Origin: Xylocopa sonorina
Lineage: Eukaryota; Arthropoda; Insecta; Hymenoptera; Apidae
Direction of reading: 5' to 3'
DNA: 64,000 bases
Assembly: GCF_050948175.1 (NCBI RefSeq)
Contig: NC_135200.1
Coordinates: forward strand, 3,339,001 to 3,403,000
The notes beneath the pieces were generated by a model. It was given only the letters and a program-made list of their open reading frames with translations, was not told the DNA's origin and searched no databases. The position numbers and the translations under genes are program-made. This document shows, piece after piece, positions 28,061 to 41,680 of the stretch. Positions within the stretch are counted from its first letter, which is position 1; each line of letters opens with the position of its first letter.

Positions 28061-30460
28061 GCGAATTACGAATCTACTTTCTTTCGAATCGTTCTATTTT
28101 CTATTTTTTACTCTGATTCGAATGCAAAACACACACGAAGCAATCGTTTTTTCTTTCTTAATTGTCGTGAACAGTTTCGAAGCTAAAGTACGTTGCTTTA
28201 TTCATTCGCTTTGGAATCATTCGGTAGTTCCTTCCATTTTAAAATTCTGATTCACGCGTGGCTCACGCTTGCTCGTCGTTCGCCGACACCGACCCGCCTC
28301 GAATCGAAGACGAGAGCTACCGCGATGTCGCGGCAACGTCACGCGACATCGAAAGAGCAAAGGGGGCACGCGAGATCTTCCCCAACCCGCGCAGAACCCC
28401 CTGGCGAGGATCGGTCGCGATCGATCGCTACGATCGTTCCAGCCAATTAGCTAAACGGATTTGTCGCGGCCGCGAATACTCGAGGATCCGTGCGCGCGTA
28501 CGCGAGACCCGATCGTTCTAATTACTAGAACGATCTACTCGAGACTGATTAGAAGACCACTCTCCCGACGAGCTGTCGAAACCTTCTCGAGGATACGATG
28601 CCTCGATTTAATTGTATCTCGTGGGTGTTTCTTCGCAAAACGTCTCCAGAGGTTTCGTGAAACGTGAATTTTCCCTATCGCCAATTCTGCGCAGCGATAT
28701 TACTTTCTGCGAGATTGTTCGCAGTTAGAATCTTGTCTTAATGACTCAACTCGAATTGCTATTGAAAATCTTTCTACGTAAATGTAGAAGTGGCGAATAT
28801 TAAGTGGAAGATTATTGGAAAGACCGCTTTATCTAAGCTTCTTTTCCAAGAGTCGATGAGATTTTCTTCGAAATTTTCGCACAAGTGCTAAGCACGCTCT
28901 TCGATGAATTGCATATACGCGAACGTTTAGAGTTCGAGTTGATTTTCCTAGAGACAGAGTTCAGTGTTGAAAGAATTGGCGGATGACACTGGCTCTACTT
29001 TCTTCAGCGAAGTCGTCGAGCGTCAGGGAGCGTTGATTACGATGAAGTTCAACCGATAATTGACTCGTTATCGAGCACAGTCGGTCCAGACCGAGACCGG
29101 ACCGCCAACCGTGCACGACAGCCTCGAATTATTGCATTCAATTCGGTTAATCGCTGTTAGGTGAGCGAGTTTAAACCCGATTTCAAAGGTCGAGCCATTG
29201 AGCCGGGCGTACAGGAAGTCTTTAAGAAACAATGTGCCAGGAGACGTTTCTCTTTTAAATAGAAACGAGAATTTATTTAAATCTACCGCGCTCAATAAAG
29301 ATTAACGCAAAAAGAATTGTTTATATTTCTATCTCTAATTTCGCGTACATCTAAAAGTAATAAACTCATACTATCCTACTCGTGTATAAGCGATCGTTTT
29401 CAATAGTTCATTAATCGTAGGGAATATATAACGAATGAAAAGTAAAATTTACTATCGGCTTTTGTTTTTTTTTATCAAACTACTCGCACGAACGATTTGA
29501 ACGTTCACGGGTGCAAAGCTCGAAACGTATGATCGAGCTAATCAACGAGATGTTGCACAGTTAAAATTCGCACGTTTGGAAATTCCATTAATTTAAAGCG
29601 TTCACGATGTCGCGTTTAACGCGATTACCGACCGATCGATCTAATCAGCGCATTACAAATCGTATGTTTCGCGCAGCAATATGGGAAGCATCAACGAGCA
29701 ATATTCGGTTGGTCTCTGGCCAATGTTCGGACACGCTGATGGTAAAGTCTTGTTCAGACGTTCGTAAATTGAAAATTCCAGGAAGAAGGATTAATATTTG
29801 AAAGCTACGTATACGAAAAATCGAACATCTGCTACATCAATGAAAGAAACTCTGAATGTTGAAAGAGCAAAAAATTTCTATTAACGTACAATGTGATTCT
29901 TTCGAGATAGATCAACGTTCCCTTCTGCGAGTGATCAATTTCGTGAAATACTGCCCTCGGAAAAACTCTGCGCGCAATATAATCGAAACTGTCGAGAAAT
30001 AGTTCAGCGAAGGTACTACCAAGATTCCAAGCAATCTCGCTGGAAATTATCGGTCGATTCGCAGCAGGTAAATATCCCAAAAAATAAGTAGAAAGTGGCG
30101 TAGATTTCGTTCGCGTCCAAGTATCGAGTATAGAAGAAACAATTCCTGTAACGATTTCGACAATATCCCAGCCGTTTTCCTTATAGGAATTCTACGAAAC
30201 CGTGACTAATAAAACCGTCTACCAAAAAACAAGGAAACTATTTCTCCAATAATTTCCCAGAAATCTTCACTTATTCCCTCAACAATCGCCAATTCTTATT
30301 ATCGAAAAGATTTTTAAAGAATTTTACGATAAACCAATGCAAATCGCTTCTTCGCTTACCAAGCTATCGTAACAACTCTATCGATACTGTCGTACCAATT
30401 CTAACCATAGAACTCCACTGTTAACTAACCTTATCTATAAGAATAATTATCGATCGAAAT
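28061..30460. other. non-coding, nothing recognised
   Basis: Mixed composition with short scattered frames. No gene seen. Confidence 0.5.
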
Positions 30461-33420
30461 GAAAATTGGAAAGCGGGGAAATAGAAAATGCACGTGTAGC
30501 AAGGTCTAGCGGGTCGCGTGGCAAAACTGGGACCGGCGTGAAATCGAGGCGCACATTTCTCCGTGGAAGAGGATCATCGCGCATACCCGCGGCGGCGAGT
30601 TCGGTTTCCACACCGGGGGCAGACAGGCTGTCTCTATTTTCATTGACACGTTGTTACACCGGCACGAAAGCGGCCCGGAGTGTAACGCGGCGCGCGTTTT
30701 ATTTATAACCGCGTCGGTCAGAAACGGACTGTGCGCGGCTCGTGACGCGCGTGCCGGATATTACGCACGCGTACTCGCGCGGCCTATCGCGTGCACACGC
30801 GGCACCGTCCGAAAAGGTGTTACGAAGGCGATCGTGGAGAACGATCGACGGAGGGACACGGAGAAGACGAGACGGCCAGGCGAGAAGGGGAGAGAAAAAG
30901 ATCGTGCGATATCGTAACGATGAATCGTATTTCCATTCGAAACGGAACGGTCGCCTAGTCGTTCTGTTTTCCCCCTTTCGAACGGGAAGGGAATCGCTCG
31001 ATACGACGAACGACCCGATGATGTTTCTTAAAATAACGAAACGCCGCGGTGTTATATTTAGATTTACTTCAGTGGCGCCGTTTCGAGGTTTTTCGAACTT
31101 TTCGAGAGATCGAGCCACGCGACGCGAACGCTGCGCGATCTTCCGCGCACCTGAAGGAAGCGATTCTGACACCTCGTTCGTCACAAATGAAACGTGAACA
31201 CGTGTACAGGTTCGAAACGAACTTTTATTCTCGCTTCGTTCGAAAACGTCTCTCCTATTTCTCTTTTATACAACTGTAAACGTTCGGTTAGGTTAGGTTA
31301 GATTCACTTTCTATGGTCGAGGATTACCAGATCCTGTACAGTCGCGTATAGTATCGCAATATTCCGGGCTCGCGTGGCACAGTTGAACGTTAAATCAGTA
31401 AATTAAGCTGACGTTAACGCACACACAGTGGTCACCGAGGAAATCGTAAGGCGAGAGGTTAACCAGTTGGAGCTAGTCTCGCTGTCGAATTTATCTAGTC
31501 TATTTTCGAACATAGTTGCGCAGCGGAGGGTATATCTTTGGATAATTCGTGAGTTGTTTTCAAGATGCGAACTTCGCAAGACGTTTTCCTGCTTTTCTTA
31601 TTTAAAACCGGGACCAGTGACGTAGCTACGTTCACGAGCGCCACTGTTACCGGTCCAGTCACCGGGAATTGATTTCGTACGTTGGTCCCAGTCGGTTTTA
31701 TTGCCGCGCGCGTCCACTCTGTTCTCGAGAACGATCGCGCGGAGGAAGTTACGTCGTTGAAACAATTCGTGGAACGTTTTCAAGTTGCAATCTTCTGGAT
31801 AAGAAACTTCCCCGATCCCCTTACTCGAAAAAGAGACCAATTTCGAGGGCCAGTGGCTCGGTCCAACTTGCAGGAGATGAAGATCTTTGCGCAGCCGGGA
31901 ACAATTAGTCGAAACCGGGTCAGAACTAATTTAATCACCGCATTTATCTATTTTATTTGCCCGAATTATATCTCTAAACTAACCGCGAACCGTAACTCGA
32001 GTAACAAATTTCGTAACGAAACAAATCTCGAGCTTCTTTCGTAAAGTAGGTGACCAACGGTGGGGCAAACTTTTCCTACGAACTGGATGCCTCGCTTTAA
32101 CCTCGAGGAAACGAGGATGTTTGCGAAGAAAGCGATGAATCCGAACCCACTCGGAGCGAAACTCAATTAATCGATTTATCTGTTCTTCAAGATGAAATCC
32201 TCGTGTAATTCGTGAACCGATCTCGACACGTGCCGACAAGCTTCTCTAAAAAAAGCGACCATGAAACGAAAACCACCTTATTTTTGTCTTCCCGGAGAAA
32301 CAATAAATCACCGCTGAAGAATCGTAAGGAATCTCCAGTAAATTCACGGGAAACGAATCGACGAAAATTTGTTCGAACCAGTCTATTCGATCCGTGGCCA
32401 ACGTCCGCACTTCACTTCTAACGAGACGTCATCCGGTACACTTTTAATTCGTCGCGATTCGACGCGAGACGAACGTCAGTCAATCTGGAACAACGAGAAG
32501 AGCCTTCGAGCAAAGGTGAAGCGAGTGTCTCGACGTAAAAGTTTTCGCGGTTTTCTCAGCAAGGAAGAAAGATCGCGCGAGGCGCACACGGACAGGCCTA
32601 GAAAACGGCGAGCGAAAGCGTTTCGTCCTCTCTCTCGGTCTGGCGGCTATCAATTCGAAGCGCGCGTGCACTCGTCCATCGCGACAGATCCTCTGAGCGT
32701 CGACGTCGGACGTCGACGGTCCTCCGTGAACCAGGAAGACGCGCCACACACGGTTCCGTTCCCTCTCTCTCTCTTTTCTTTCGTTTCGCTTTCGTTTCTA
32801 TTTTTTTCTTTTTCGTTTACCCCTCTCATCCAGATCGGTCTCTCTCTTTCTCCCTTGACGCGTCGTGGCACCCTGAGACGCGGCGCCGTTTTCGGCAAGA
32901 GGAAACGGTGGCCGTTTGGTGCTCGAACGTAACCAACGTTGTTACGTGGTCGCGCGATGGCACAGTATTCTGGCTGGGTCAAGGCAACGTCCTGTCCGAC
33001 CAACTGCTGGGTTAGTCACACAGGATAGGCGCGGGAGTCACTCCTCGGGGCTAAATATGGTGCTCCTTCCGGTATTCGACATTCAGGGCTGTCCGAGATA
33101 CGTTCGGGTAATTGCTCCTCGGTTCATCGCGTCATTTCTATGCTTCGATAGAGAGCGGACTTACTATTTTAGTTGCGTTCTTTAGATTCGAATGAACACG
33201 ACACTTTAGTTCGTTGTCGCACTGTTCCATACACACCAGCTGTCGAGCAATTTAATAAAAATGTATTATACACCGTGGGTTAAGAAAGTCGCGTATCGAA
33301 TGTCAACCGCTTGGGACAAAACATCGAACGCCTCTCGGACCGCAAATTGTAGCGCGTTTAAGAATAAAATCGGAATCACTGTGCAATTATTCCCCTCCAC
33401 TGTGTGTCGCGGCACGTAAC
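30461..33420. other. CpG-rich segments without recognisable gene
   Basis: CpG-rich at 30480-31160, 31620-31760 and 32380-33060. Overlapping frames on both strands (30699-31197, 32369-33003) are basic and Ser/Arg-rich, without domains. A short (TTAGG)-type run stands at 31286-31301. Confidence 0.4.
31286..31301. repeat. short TTAGG-type run
   Basis: GGTTAGGTTAGGTTAG, three units of the common insect telomere motif TTAGG. It is too short to call a telomere relic with confidence. Confidence 0.5.
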
Positions 33421-33771
33421 AACGTTACCCCCGTTTCTGGACGAACAGTAAAAGTTGTCGTTTCGTGTGGATACTTAAATTTCGCGTAGAATCCAGGCGA
33501 GTCCCGCGTGAAGGAATGCCCGACGTGGACGACGACAGGTGAGATATCGTGGGCGGATGATCTTCCGGGACGAGCCGACGCAACTGGACCGAAAACGACG
33601 GGAGGAGATAAAAGCGAAAGACGCTGCGGGGTCGCGCGGCGGACGTAAAACCGCGGGTACTAGAAACGAGCGTGTGCACAGAGAAAGGAGAGAAAGAGAG
33701 AGCGGAACGAAGGTACACGCGGAGCGTGGATGAACACGTGTACCGGCTGGAATGAACGAGGGAAGAAATGA

Positions 33772-33778
<7 letters not shown>

Positions 33779-33802
<24 letters not shown>
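33779..33802. repeat. (GA)n microsatellite
   Basis: About twelve GA units. Confidence 0.9.
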
Positions 33803-33879
33803 TCGACTTAGAAAGATGCTGATGAGAGAAGCGTGCGTTGTTGTGTTGCTGGTATGTGTGCGCAAGAAAGAAAGAGAGG

Positions 33880-33899
33880 GAGAGAGAGAGAGAGAGAGA
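33880..33899. repeat. (GA)n microsatellite
   Basis: Ten GA units, following GAAA-rich sequence. Confidence 0.9.
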
Positions 33900-34147
33900 A
33901 TATGACGAGTAGAACGCGCGCGGTAGAACGAAAGAGAGAGTAACCGAGGGATGGTGAAACGCGAGGAATCCGCGAGAGAAACGATCGCGAGGAAACGCGC
34001 GTTTCGTCGACTGACCGTGGACTACGTCGCTCTGTGACACGGAGTCTAGGTGGCGCGTGATCGACGGACGCGATCGTTAACGAAAATCGAACGACGAACG
34101 GAACGAAACGTCGAGAACGGGAAAACGAGACGGAAAATTAGAAAAGA

Positions 34148-34160
34148 GGGGGGGGGGGGG
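34148..34160. repeat. poly-G run
   Basis: Thirteen consecutive G. Possible sequencing-length uncertainty. Confidence 0.85.
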
Positions 34161-35097
34161 TTTGAAGTAGAGAAACAACTAAAATGAAAGAAAATGACGT
34201 GAGAAGAAAGGCGAAGATCGGAACTGGAGAACACGTCGACGGACTCTGGTATCACGACGAACGTCATAAGTACGTATATACGCGTCTATTTATATGTAAT
34301 GTGCGTGTATGCGTGTGTATGCATGATGAATATATCCGGGAGTCTCTCTCGCTCTCCGGCTGATCACGACGTGACAGATTTCTCTTCCTGTTCCTTTATC
34401 TTTCCTTTCGTTCGCCTATTCTCTACGTTTCTATCGACTCGGGACCCTCTCTACGCGTATGCGTGTCAATCTGTATAGATATATAGAGATCTAGGTATTC
34501 TCTCGTTTGTCCCCCGCTCTCCGTGTTTCCCCCTTTCCCGTTTACTGCGTATCGCCACAGGTGATTCACTCGGGGCTCCTCTCTACACTGTGTTCCTCTC
34601 CGGTCTTGGCCCTCCACCCGCGACTTCCGCGAGACCCGCAGACAGAGGAGAAGGCTAGCTACTCGAGATACGTGCGTTATTATCAAACCGGGCACAACGA
34701 CGGGAAAAACAAAGCGAGCGGACGCGATTACAGGAGAGAACCGGGCACACAGCACCACTCGACGAACGTAGCAACACTCGCGGCTGTCAACAGAACTTCT
34801 GCGGTCACAACGAGTATCGCCGCCCCTGGCGGAGGTTCACCCCGTTTACGTATCGCACACGCGACGGCCCTCGCGAGGAGAGCCTCTCGTCACGTTACGC
34901 GGCCTCCCGTAACGACTTATCGCGGCCGGCGATCCAACAACGGAAAACGCGAACCGAAAACCGGCCCGTCGAAACAACAAACGGCGCACACTATTGTGGC
35001 CCGGTCGTCGCACTCGCGGCTGCTCTCTTCTTCCTCCTCCGCCGCCTACTCCTTCTATTCCTTTCCGTTCTTCTTCCTCCTTCTCCACCTTTTTCGC

Positions 35098-35235
35098 CAC
35101 CACCACCACCACCACCACCACCACCACCACCGCCACCACCACCACCTCCTCCTCCTCCGCCTCCTCCGCCTCCCTCTCTCTCTCTGCTTTCTTCGTCTTC
35201 TTCTTCTTCTTCTTCTTCTTCTTCTTCCTCCTCCT
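35098..35235. repeat. compound trinucleotide repeat (CAC)n-(CTC)n-(CTT)n
   Basis: CAC units to about 35146, then CTC-rich sequence, then TTC/CTT units from about 35195. It encodes poly-His or poly-Ser/Leu in the open frames across it, which are not otherwise protein-like. Confidence 0.9.
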
Positions 35236-36199
35236 CCTTCTCCTCCTTCTACTTCTTCTTCGACTGTTCTTCTTTCTACTCTTACTCTTCTTCTGTCTCT
35301 CGCGTGCTCTACCTCAGTATCGCGGGTAATCCTCGCCGGCTGTCACAGACTGAACGTCACGAGGCAATGTTCACGTGTCGCGAGAGACGCGACCGACCGA
35401 CCACCGTTCGAATTCCGAGGGAAATACGCGCGGGTTCGATCGTATCACCGAATTACGATCGCGAGGAATTCTTTTTCCTCGAACTTTCGGTAACGAACGC
35501 ACATGGAGGAGTAAAAGAAGGAACACGAGACACCGTCGCACAGTCACTGTCACACAGATACCAACGAGATGTATACGTGTATGCGTGTATACACTGTGAA
35601 CCGTCCCCGTTCGTGGACACCACTCTAGCCGAGCACGTAGGAGGATGCAGAGAGAGACTCGGGTAGAAAGCGTTCGGCACGCTCGTCCGCGATAAGCCGA
35701 CTCTCAACGCGTGCACGCGTGGAGCCTCGAAGCGCGACAGACGTCTCTCGCTCTCTCTCTCTTTCTCTCCTTCTCGCTCTCCTCCCTCGTGGAGAAGGGA
35801 ACGGACGCGCGCGGTCAGAAAAGCCGGGGAAAAAGACACGCTGGGAGAGAGACAGCCGAAGGGAAAGAACGAGAAAGAGAGGAGAGTTTATACAGTGGCA
35901 CTGACGGAGACGGAAGCAGGGACTCTGGCGGGCTAAAGAAAGAAAAACGATCGTAGAGAGAGAAAGAGGAAAAGAGAGAACGCGAGCGATAGAAAGAGAG
36001 CGGACGAGTAGCCTGCGAGGGGGACGAACGGTACGGCACTAACGAGGGAGAGAATTCTCCGTGAGGGATGCGAAACCGATCTCGGGTAAAACGCGCGCCG
36101 AAAACACGCGTGGCACACGACACACGCGAGAAGACGACCGCGGGTAAGCATGCGTTTGAACCGTGCGTGCGCGCTTTCTCTTTCTCTCTCTGTCCCTCC

Positions 36200-36204
<5 letters not shown>

Positions 36205-36260
<56 letters not shown>
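36205..36260. repeat. (TC)28 microsatellite
   Basis: The longest pure dinucleotide tract in the window, 28 TC units. Confidence 0.95.
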
Positions 36261-36264
<4 letters not shown>

Positions 36265-36439
36265 GTTCACCCACTGGACGGCGGTGGTGCCCGGGGGTAC
36301 CGTGTACACACGCGCGAAAGAAGAAAACAGGGTATAGGTTTTGTTCGAAACGTGTACGTAAGAGCGGAGCTTGAATCGTAACACGCGGAACACGCGCTGT
36401 CCGCGCAGCAGTCGGCGCGGTCTCTCGCTCGTAACGCAA

Positions 36440-36440
<1 letters not shown>

Positions 36441-36474
<34 letters not shown>

Positions 36475-36480
36475 TCGTCG
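36441..36480. repeat. (GTC)n/(GCC) trinucleotide repeat
   Basis: GTC units with two GCC interruptions. Confidence 0.9.
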
Positions 36481-37395
36481 CGAGGGGAACCGAACGCGCG
36501 CACTCTCTCTCTCTCTCTCTTCCTTTCTCTCTCTCTCCGTTTCTCGCGTTGCTTGCGCCCTGCCGGAATCGCGACGACGAACAGAGGCGAGAGAAGGTAT
36601 ATACGCACGGTGTAGAGACACCACGGAACGGAGCGGCAAGAGTGATCGAAAGAGAGAAGAAGAGGGACCACGCGGGACGAACAGAGACGGATACAACGAG
36701 AGGGAGAACGAGATAGCGTTGAGGAGCGAGCGAGCGGGACGACAGAGGTGTACGGGCCCTCGTGCTCTCTCTGTCGCGCGCGCACAGCACCACACGAGGT
36801 TACGAACAAACGCGGAACAGACGAGGAGAGGCCAGGGCAGCGCGCGCGAGCGACGTAGCTCTCTAGCAGCCGGCAGCCTGCCGCTCGGGTCAATGACCTC
36901 TCCCTGCCGTCGAAAGAGCTCTCCTCCGCCAGCGTTTACTCCCCACCCGGCGTTCTCCGCCCCACTCGCCTACCACCAACATCCCCACCACGTCGACAAC
37001 TACCCCCGCCATCTCTGAAACCTTCCCCGCCGCTTACGGTCACCCCACCGTTCTCGATTCCCCTACGTTCCGCTCGTCACATCGACGCGAGGAACCGTCA
37101 GTCACGTAGAACCGTAACGACGTTTCGTCTAACGGCGCTTTCGCGCCGCGAGGGGGCGAGCTTCGAAGGGGTTGGAGGAGCGATCGCGAGGAGGAGAAAC
37201 CTGCGTCGCGGTGGGGGTTCACCGCCTCGTTCCCCTCTCGCGATGAAATCAGGCTACGCGGGTGGGAGAGGACCAAGAGTGGGGCGATCAGGGGTAGATA
37301 CTCCGTTACTCGCGTTGCTTTCTTTCCCCCGACTCACCGCCACTCATCGTCCACCGTCTCATTCTCGACGCCGTAGTCACCCCTTCTCTCCAATT

Positions 37396-37416
37396 CTCTC
37401 TCTCTCTCTCTCTCTC
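37396..37416. repeat. (TC)n microsatellite
   Basis: About ten TC units. Confidence 0.9.
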
Positions 37417-37950
37417 TTCTCACGTCACTCTGATCGAGGGTGGGGGACGCGCACCTCCACTGGCTGGCAACCACACACCGGGTTCACTGGTACAGTGTAC
37501 CCTCTCGAGCGGTGCAACGCTCTCTCTTCCTGATTCCGCTTCTAACCCGAACTGCGGCTCTCCCTCTCCCCTGTCCGCGGCCCATCCCCCATCACCCTTC
37601 CCCTCGAACCGCTTCGAGGAGATCGACGCGTATTGCGGCCGACCTGCCTATCGGGCAGAGACGAAGATGGGGCGTGCAGGGATAAAAGCGCGCATGAGAG
37701 AGAGAGAGAAAGGACGAGTGTATGTCTGTGTGTAGGGTAGGAGACTGGCAGCAGGGTCGTGGAAGGTGGAGGGTCAGTGATGACCGATTCCGGCGGTAAT
37801 GGGATACGATCCAGGGTCAGATTCGGTGTGCGTGGAAATGAGAGGGTGGGATCCTCGCACTTGTCTCCCTGGCGCTCGTGGAATGGGTGTCACGCTTGTC
37901 AATGCTTCGGCGGCTCGACTTGGAAAGCGTGCGCTCTCCTCGCGGACGTC

Positions 37951-40900
37951 GTTGATTCATCATCGCTTGGTCCGACCGTTTGAACCTCGACCGCTCTATT
38001 CGCGCGTACATCTTTGCTGGAAATTATATCGACGCCAGACGAACGATTCGCTGCTCGTAAATAACGCGATAATTGCAGTTTTCAGGTACAACGCTCGTTG
38101 AATGGTAACGAATTATCGAATTCGTTGGCTGGTGGAACAATCCTCGAACGCGTGTATCCGGAAACCGCAACGTTCGGGGTACTCTAGTTGTACAAAATCG
38201 CGGGGAATGCTGGTATTTAAATACCTTAACCCTTTCGCTGACGACAGGCCGTATGTGACCCACATGAGTATTCGAGCTATCGGTAACATACCTGGTCGCG
38301 TTTTTCGGAATCAATTCTACGCATATCTTCCATACCGGCGTTCGAATTGCACGCGACTCTCTGCCGTGCGCGATGACTCCATTTCACAAAACAGAACCGA
38401 ACAGATTCCGTTGGCACGCGCGCGTTAACCGTCCCCGAATCCTACGCGCGGTACTGTTTTTGTTTCAGTGTCGATGAATTGGCAACTGATTTCCAACAAT
38501 TTGTTCACTCCGTGTACTCGTTGAACACGACGCGAGAGCACAAATGTCAGACGTTGGAGTAGTTAGTGAATTGTGCCTCGCCGCTTCAAGGTCAGATTTT
38601 CACTGTCGAGGGTCCTTGATAGATTAGCCCGTCGTTAGTTGCCGTTATCGACGGCTGAAACACTCTCGATAGACCTTTAGCTCGTGACATTGCGCCCGTA
38701 AGTTTCCTACGTCGGCACGGTGGATCGTGCCGTTTCGATCGGAGATCGAAGATTAGATCCGCGGGAAGTACGATCAGCAACGAGTCAACGGCCCCGCCGT
38801 TTCTTCGATCGAACGAGATCTCGTCGACTCGCGAAGGAATTCTGCCATGAAACTGGGAATCGATACAAAAATCGGTTAAATCGTGATGATATCGTTCAAG
38901 TAACTTTCACGGTTAAAGCTTGTAAGGAAGAAGAGATGATAAGGTATTTATCTGAAGCAGTATATGTATGAGTAATAGTCGGACGAAATAGTAAGTAAGT
39001 TAAGTGTAATTCCAAGTATTTCAATTAAGAAAATTGTTTCGTTTTATCGTACGAATGTTTAAGTTCGAAACAGAGATAGAGACTGATGGATGAAAGATAG
39101 AGCTGCGTAGAAATTTGGCAAAACGTTCGGCGAACGTTTTGTATCTTCCGTGAGAATTGAATTTTTCATTTTATCATTTCCTTTTCCATCGTACGTAATA
39201 AAGAATGCGACCAATTATAATTGAATTTCGTTCAAACTCGTATTCGAAGTCGCGTTACTTTTTCTCTTCGGTTATCGTAACGCATCCGCTTCGTCCGCTC
39301 GAGTAGGGAAAAAAGATGGCGTTGCTTAATATGAGCGAAGACATATTTTTAGGTTAAAGACTTTAGTTTATCTCTGTAATAATACGTCTGATATTTCGCC
39401 CGGTTGTTTGCTCTGATGTGATGCGAATTACCGAGGACGTTGCCACCATAACTGATTGCGTAATTAGATCATTAAAATACTTACCCAACCGAAATCGTGT
39501 TTAGCAAAATCGTATTTAGCAGCGAAATATAATTTTAATTTTCATCCGCTAATGGTATAATTTTAATTAATATCATAATTATTGTAATTAGTTGAAAATT
39601 ATAGTATAGTATATTATACATATATAGTGTAATTACATACATATTTAGTGTAAATAGTTGATACCTTTTATTGAATAAAACATATTATTCGTTCTTAACT
39701 AGTTTAATAAGATTAATCGTAGCAATTTATTAATTTTACGAAAGTGCGAAGTTAATCAAATTGAACGTAAAATGTATAGACCATGTTAAAAATAATAATA
39801 ATTATTTTTATAATATATTTAAATGCTATACTCGTTTGTAATAACAAAAGAGTAGTAAATAATGTTTGGAACTTTTATTTCCAGCGATGTTCTACCATGC
39901 ACATAAGTCTCCAAGTAGAATAAAACGAAATATCGGAGACTCACGTTGCGCCGCCAAAATATTTAAGCCTCGTACTTCAAATCGTGAGTGTCATTCTCAT
40001 TTATATATATTTATATATCTTTACACTTAATGCCCATTCAACGGTGGCAAAAATAATGGATATATTATAGCTTAACTCTAAAGTGTTATTTTCTAGAGAC
40101 GTGATAGATATCTTCAGACATCATTGATAAATATCAAACGTCTATATTTCGAAGCTTTATTCGTTAAAGAAATTGTGTACGACTCAAATGGAAAATAAGA
40201 TTTTTTATATCATTTTCAATTGGGTAGATTAGAGAATAACTAATTATTTAATAGAATGATGCAAGTTTACGGATTTTCTTTACTGTATTCGACTATTTAA
40301 AATATTTAAATAGTAACGAACTAAAAATATCTGGAAATAATGCTAAATGATATAATTACATTTAATATTTTAAAATGGTAGAAAAAATAATAAGTGATAT
40401 AATATCTTTCTTAAAAATTTTGAGATAGTTATTTTAAACAATTCACATTGTCTCATTAACTAGGAATAGAATACTTTCCAGTGGCTAATTATTCCACACA
40501 AGAAGCTTCCACGTGAGCATACGTGCGAGAAATATAATTAAATTGCGTGTAACATCTCGCGAACAACGTCGAGACTGACCACGAAGAGACAGACTGCATA
40601 ATTTTGTGAAAATTTAAACAAGAGAAAGGCAGTTACGCGAATTTTCCAACGAGCCAACGAACGACCGTGACGGCCATCTTTTCAAGATCCATGCGCCGTC
40701 TGAAGTTTAAGGTCAGAGTCAGATTTCGTTGTTCTTATCGTGTTTCCGGATAGGGAGCTTTTTATCGTGGCCCCCAGAGTTTCGTGTTAATGTAAGCACG
40801 TTGTAGATTCTGACGAAACTATGTTTGCGTATGGAAAATATTCTTACGACGCCAGCTGTTAGACGAACCGTTTGAACGAGTCGGTGTACGCAGATATTAA

Positions 40901-41680
40901 TTTCGATATTACAATTTGAATAAAAAACAATTTGAATGACACGATGGCTTGAGAAATCGAAGAGAGAAATTGTACGCGATTTCAATTTTATTATATATAT
41001 TTATATATAAAAAAATGATCGCGAACAGTGCAGAACTTGTCGCGGCTCTAGCCTGATTAAATACAAGACGAATTAATCGCGTTACAAAGCAAACTATTAC
41101 AATACCTCGTATCAGCCGTTACAACATAAAACAAACGATCAAACGGAGCGCCGTAAATCAATCGTTATTAACGGGTCAAGATAATTAACGAGCGCATTCC
41201 ATCGGCCTAAAAACAATCCAAGACCCGAGAGCTTCCTCAGGCTTCCATAAAAATAGAATATCCGAAAAGAGATCCCAGTTGCTCGAGGGTACATTACGAG
41301 TGGCCCCCTCCAGGCTGGCTCATGCTCCTTTTTCTAACGCAAGATGCAACTTTCCTACGCTCTTGGTGTATGCAGCGCATACATAAAATATGAGATTGTA
41401 TCACGTATCTTTTGGTCTTTAAACAGTTTTGATAGCGGGAAAAATTCGATTCTTTTTACATTTTCAATATTAAACATTTCTAAAATTATTACTTGCACAA
41501 CCTGTTCGCGTTATCGACTATAACTCTTCGCAATCTTTTTTCACAATTTGCTGTATGTATAGACTTTTATTAAGTTAGAATTTATCAAATCTGCAAGTCA
41601 ACATTTACAACTTCAATATCAAGAGAAAGCATTTGGATTTCTGCTTCGAGTTAGATTAGACTTGACATTTATTAAAGGAC
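37951..41680. other. non-coding; strongly AT-rich at 39360-40460
   Basis: Nothing recognisable. TTAACCCTTTCGCTGACGAC at 38228 resembles the ends of TTAA-site MITEs, but no partner end was found. The AT-rich core has scattered TATA-rich runs around 39600-39640 and 40001-40020. Confidence 0.45.

Larger units (their letters stand above)
33480..37950. promoter_or_regulatory. large CpG-rich, microsatellite-dense island
   Basis: About 4.5 kb of CpG-rich DNA loaded with GA/CT tracts (33779, 33880, 36205, 37396), a G run, a (CAC)n/(CTC)n/(CTT)n block and (GTC)n. This is the strongest promoter-like or 5'-UTR-like region in the window, but the gene it serves is not visible. Frames of up to 328 codons here are products of the simple repeats (poly-His, poly-Leu/Ser, Arg-Glu). 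Confidence 0.35.

Noticed and set aside
34507..35493. 328-codon plus-strand open frame
   Set aside because: It runs through the (CAC)n/(CTC)n/(CTT)n block and is open because of the repeats. No domain is seen and opposite-strand frames are open too.
35815..36795. 326-codon minus-strand open frame
   Set aside because: Made of (GA)n-derived Arg-Glu and Ser-Leu runs, overlapped by other frames on both strands.
36371..36890. Arg-rich plus-strand frame upstream of 36893
   Set aside because: Product of (GTC)n and (TC)n repeats read as Arg or Ser/Leu runs.
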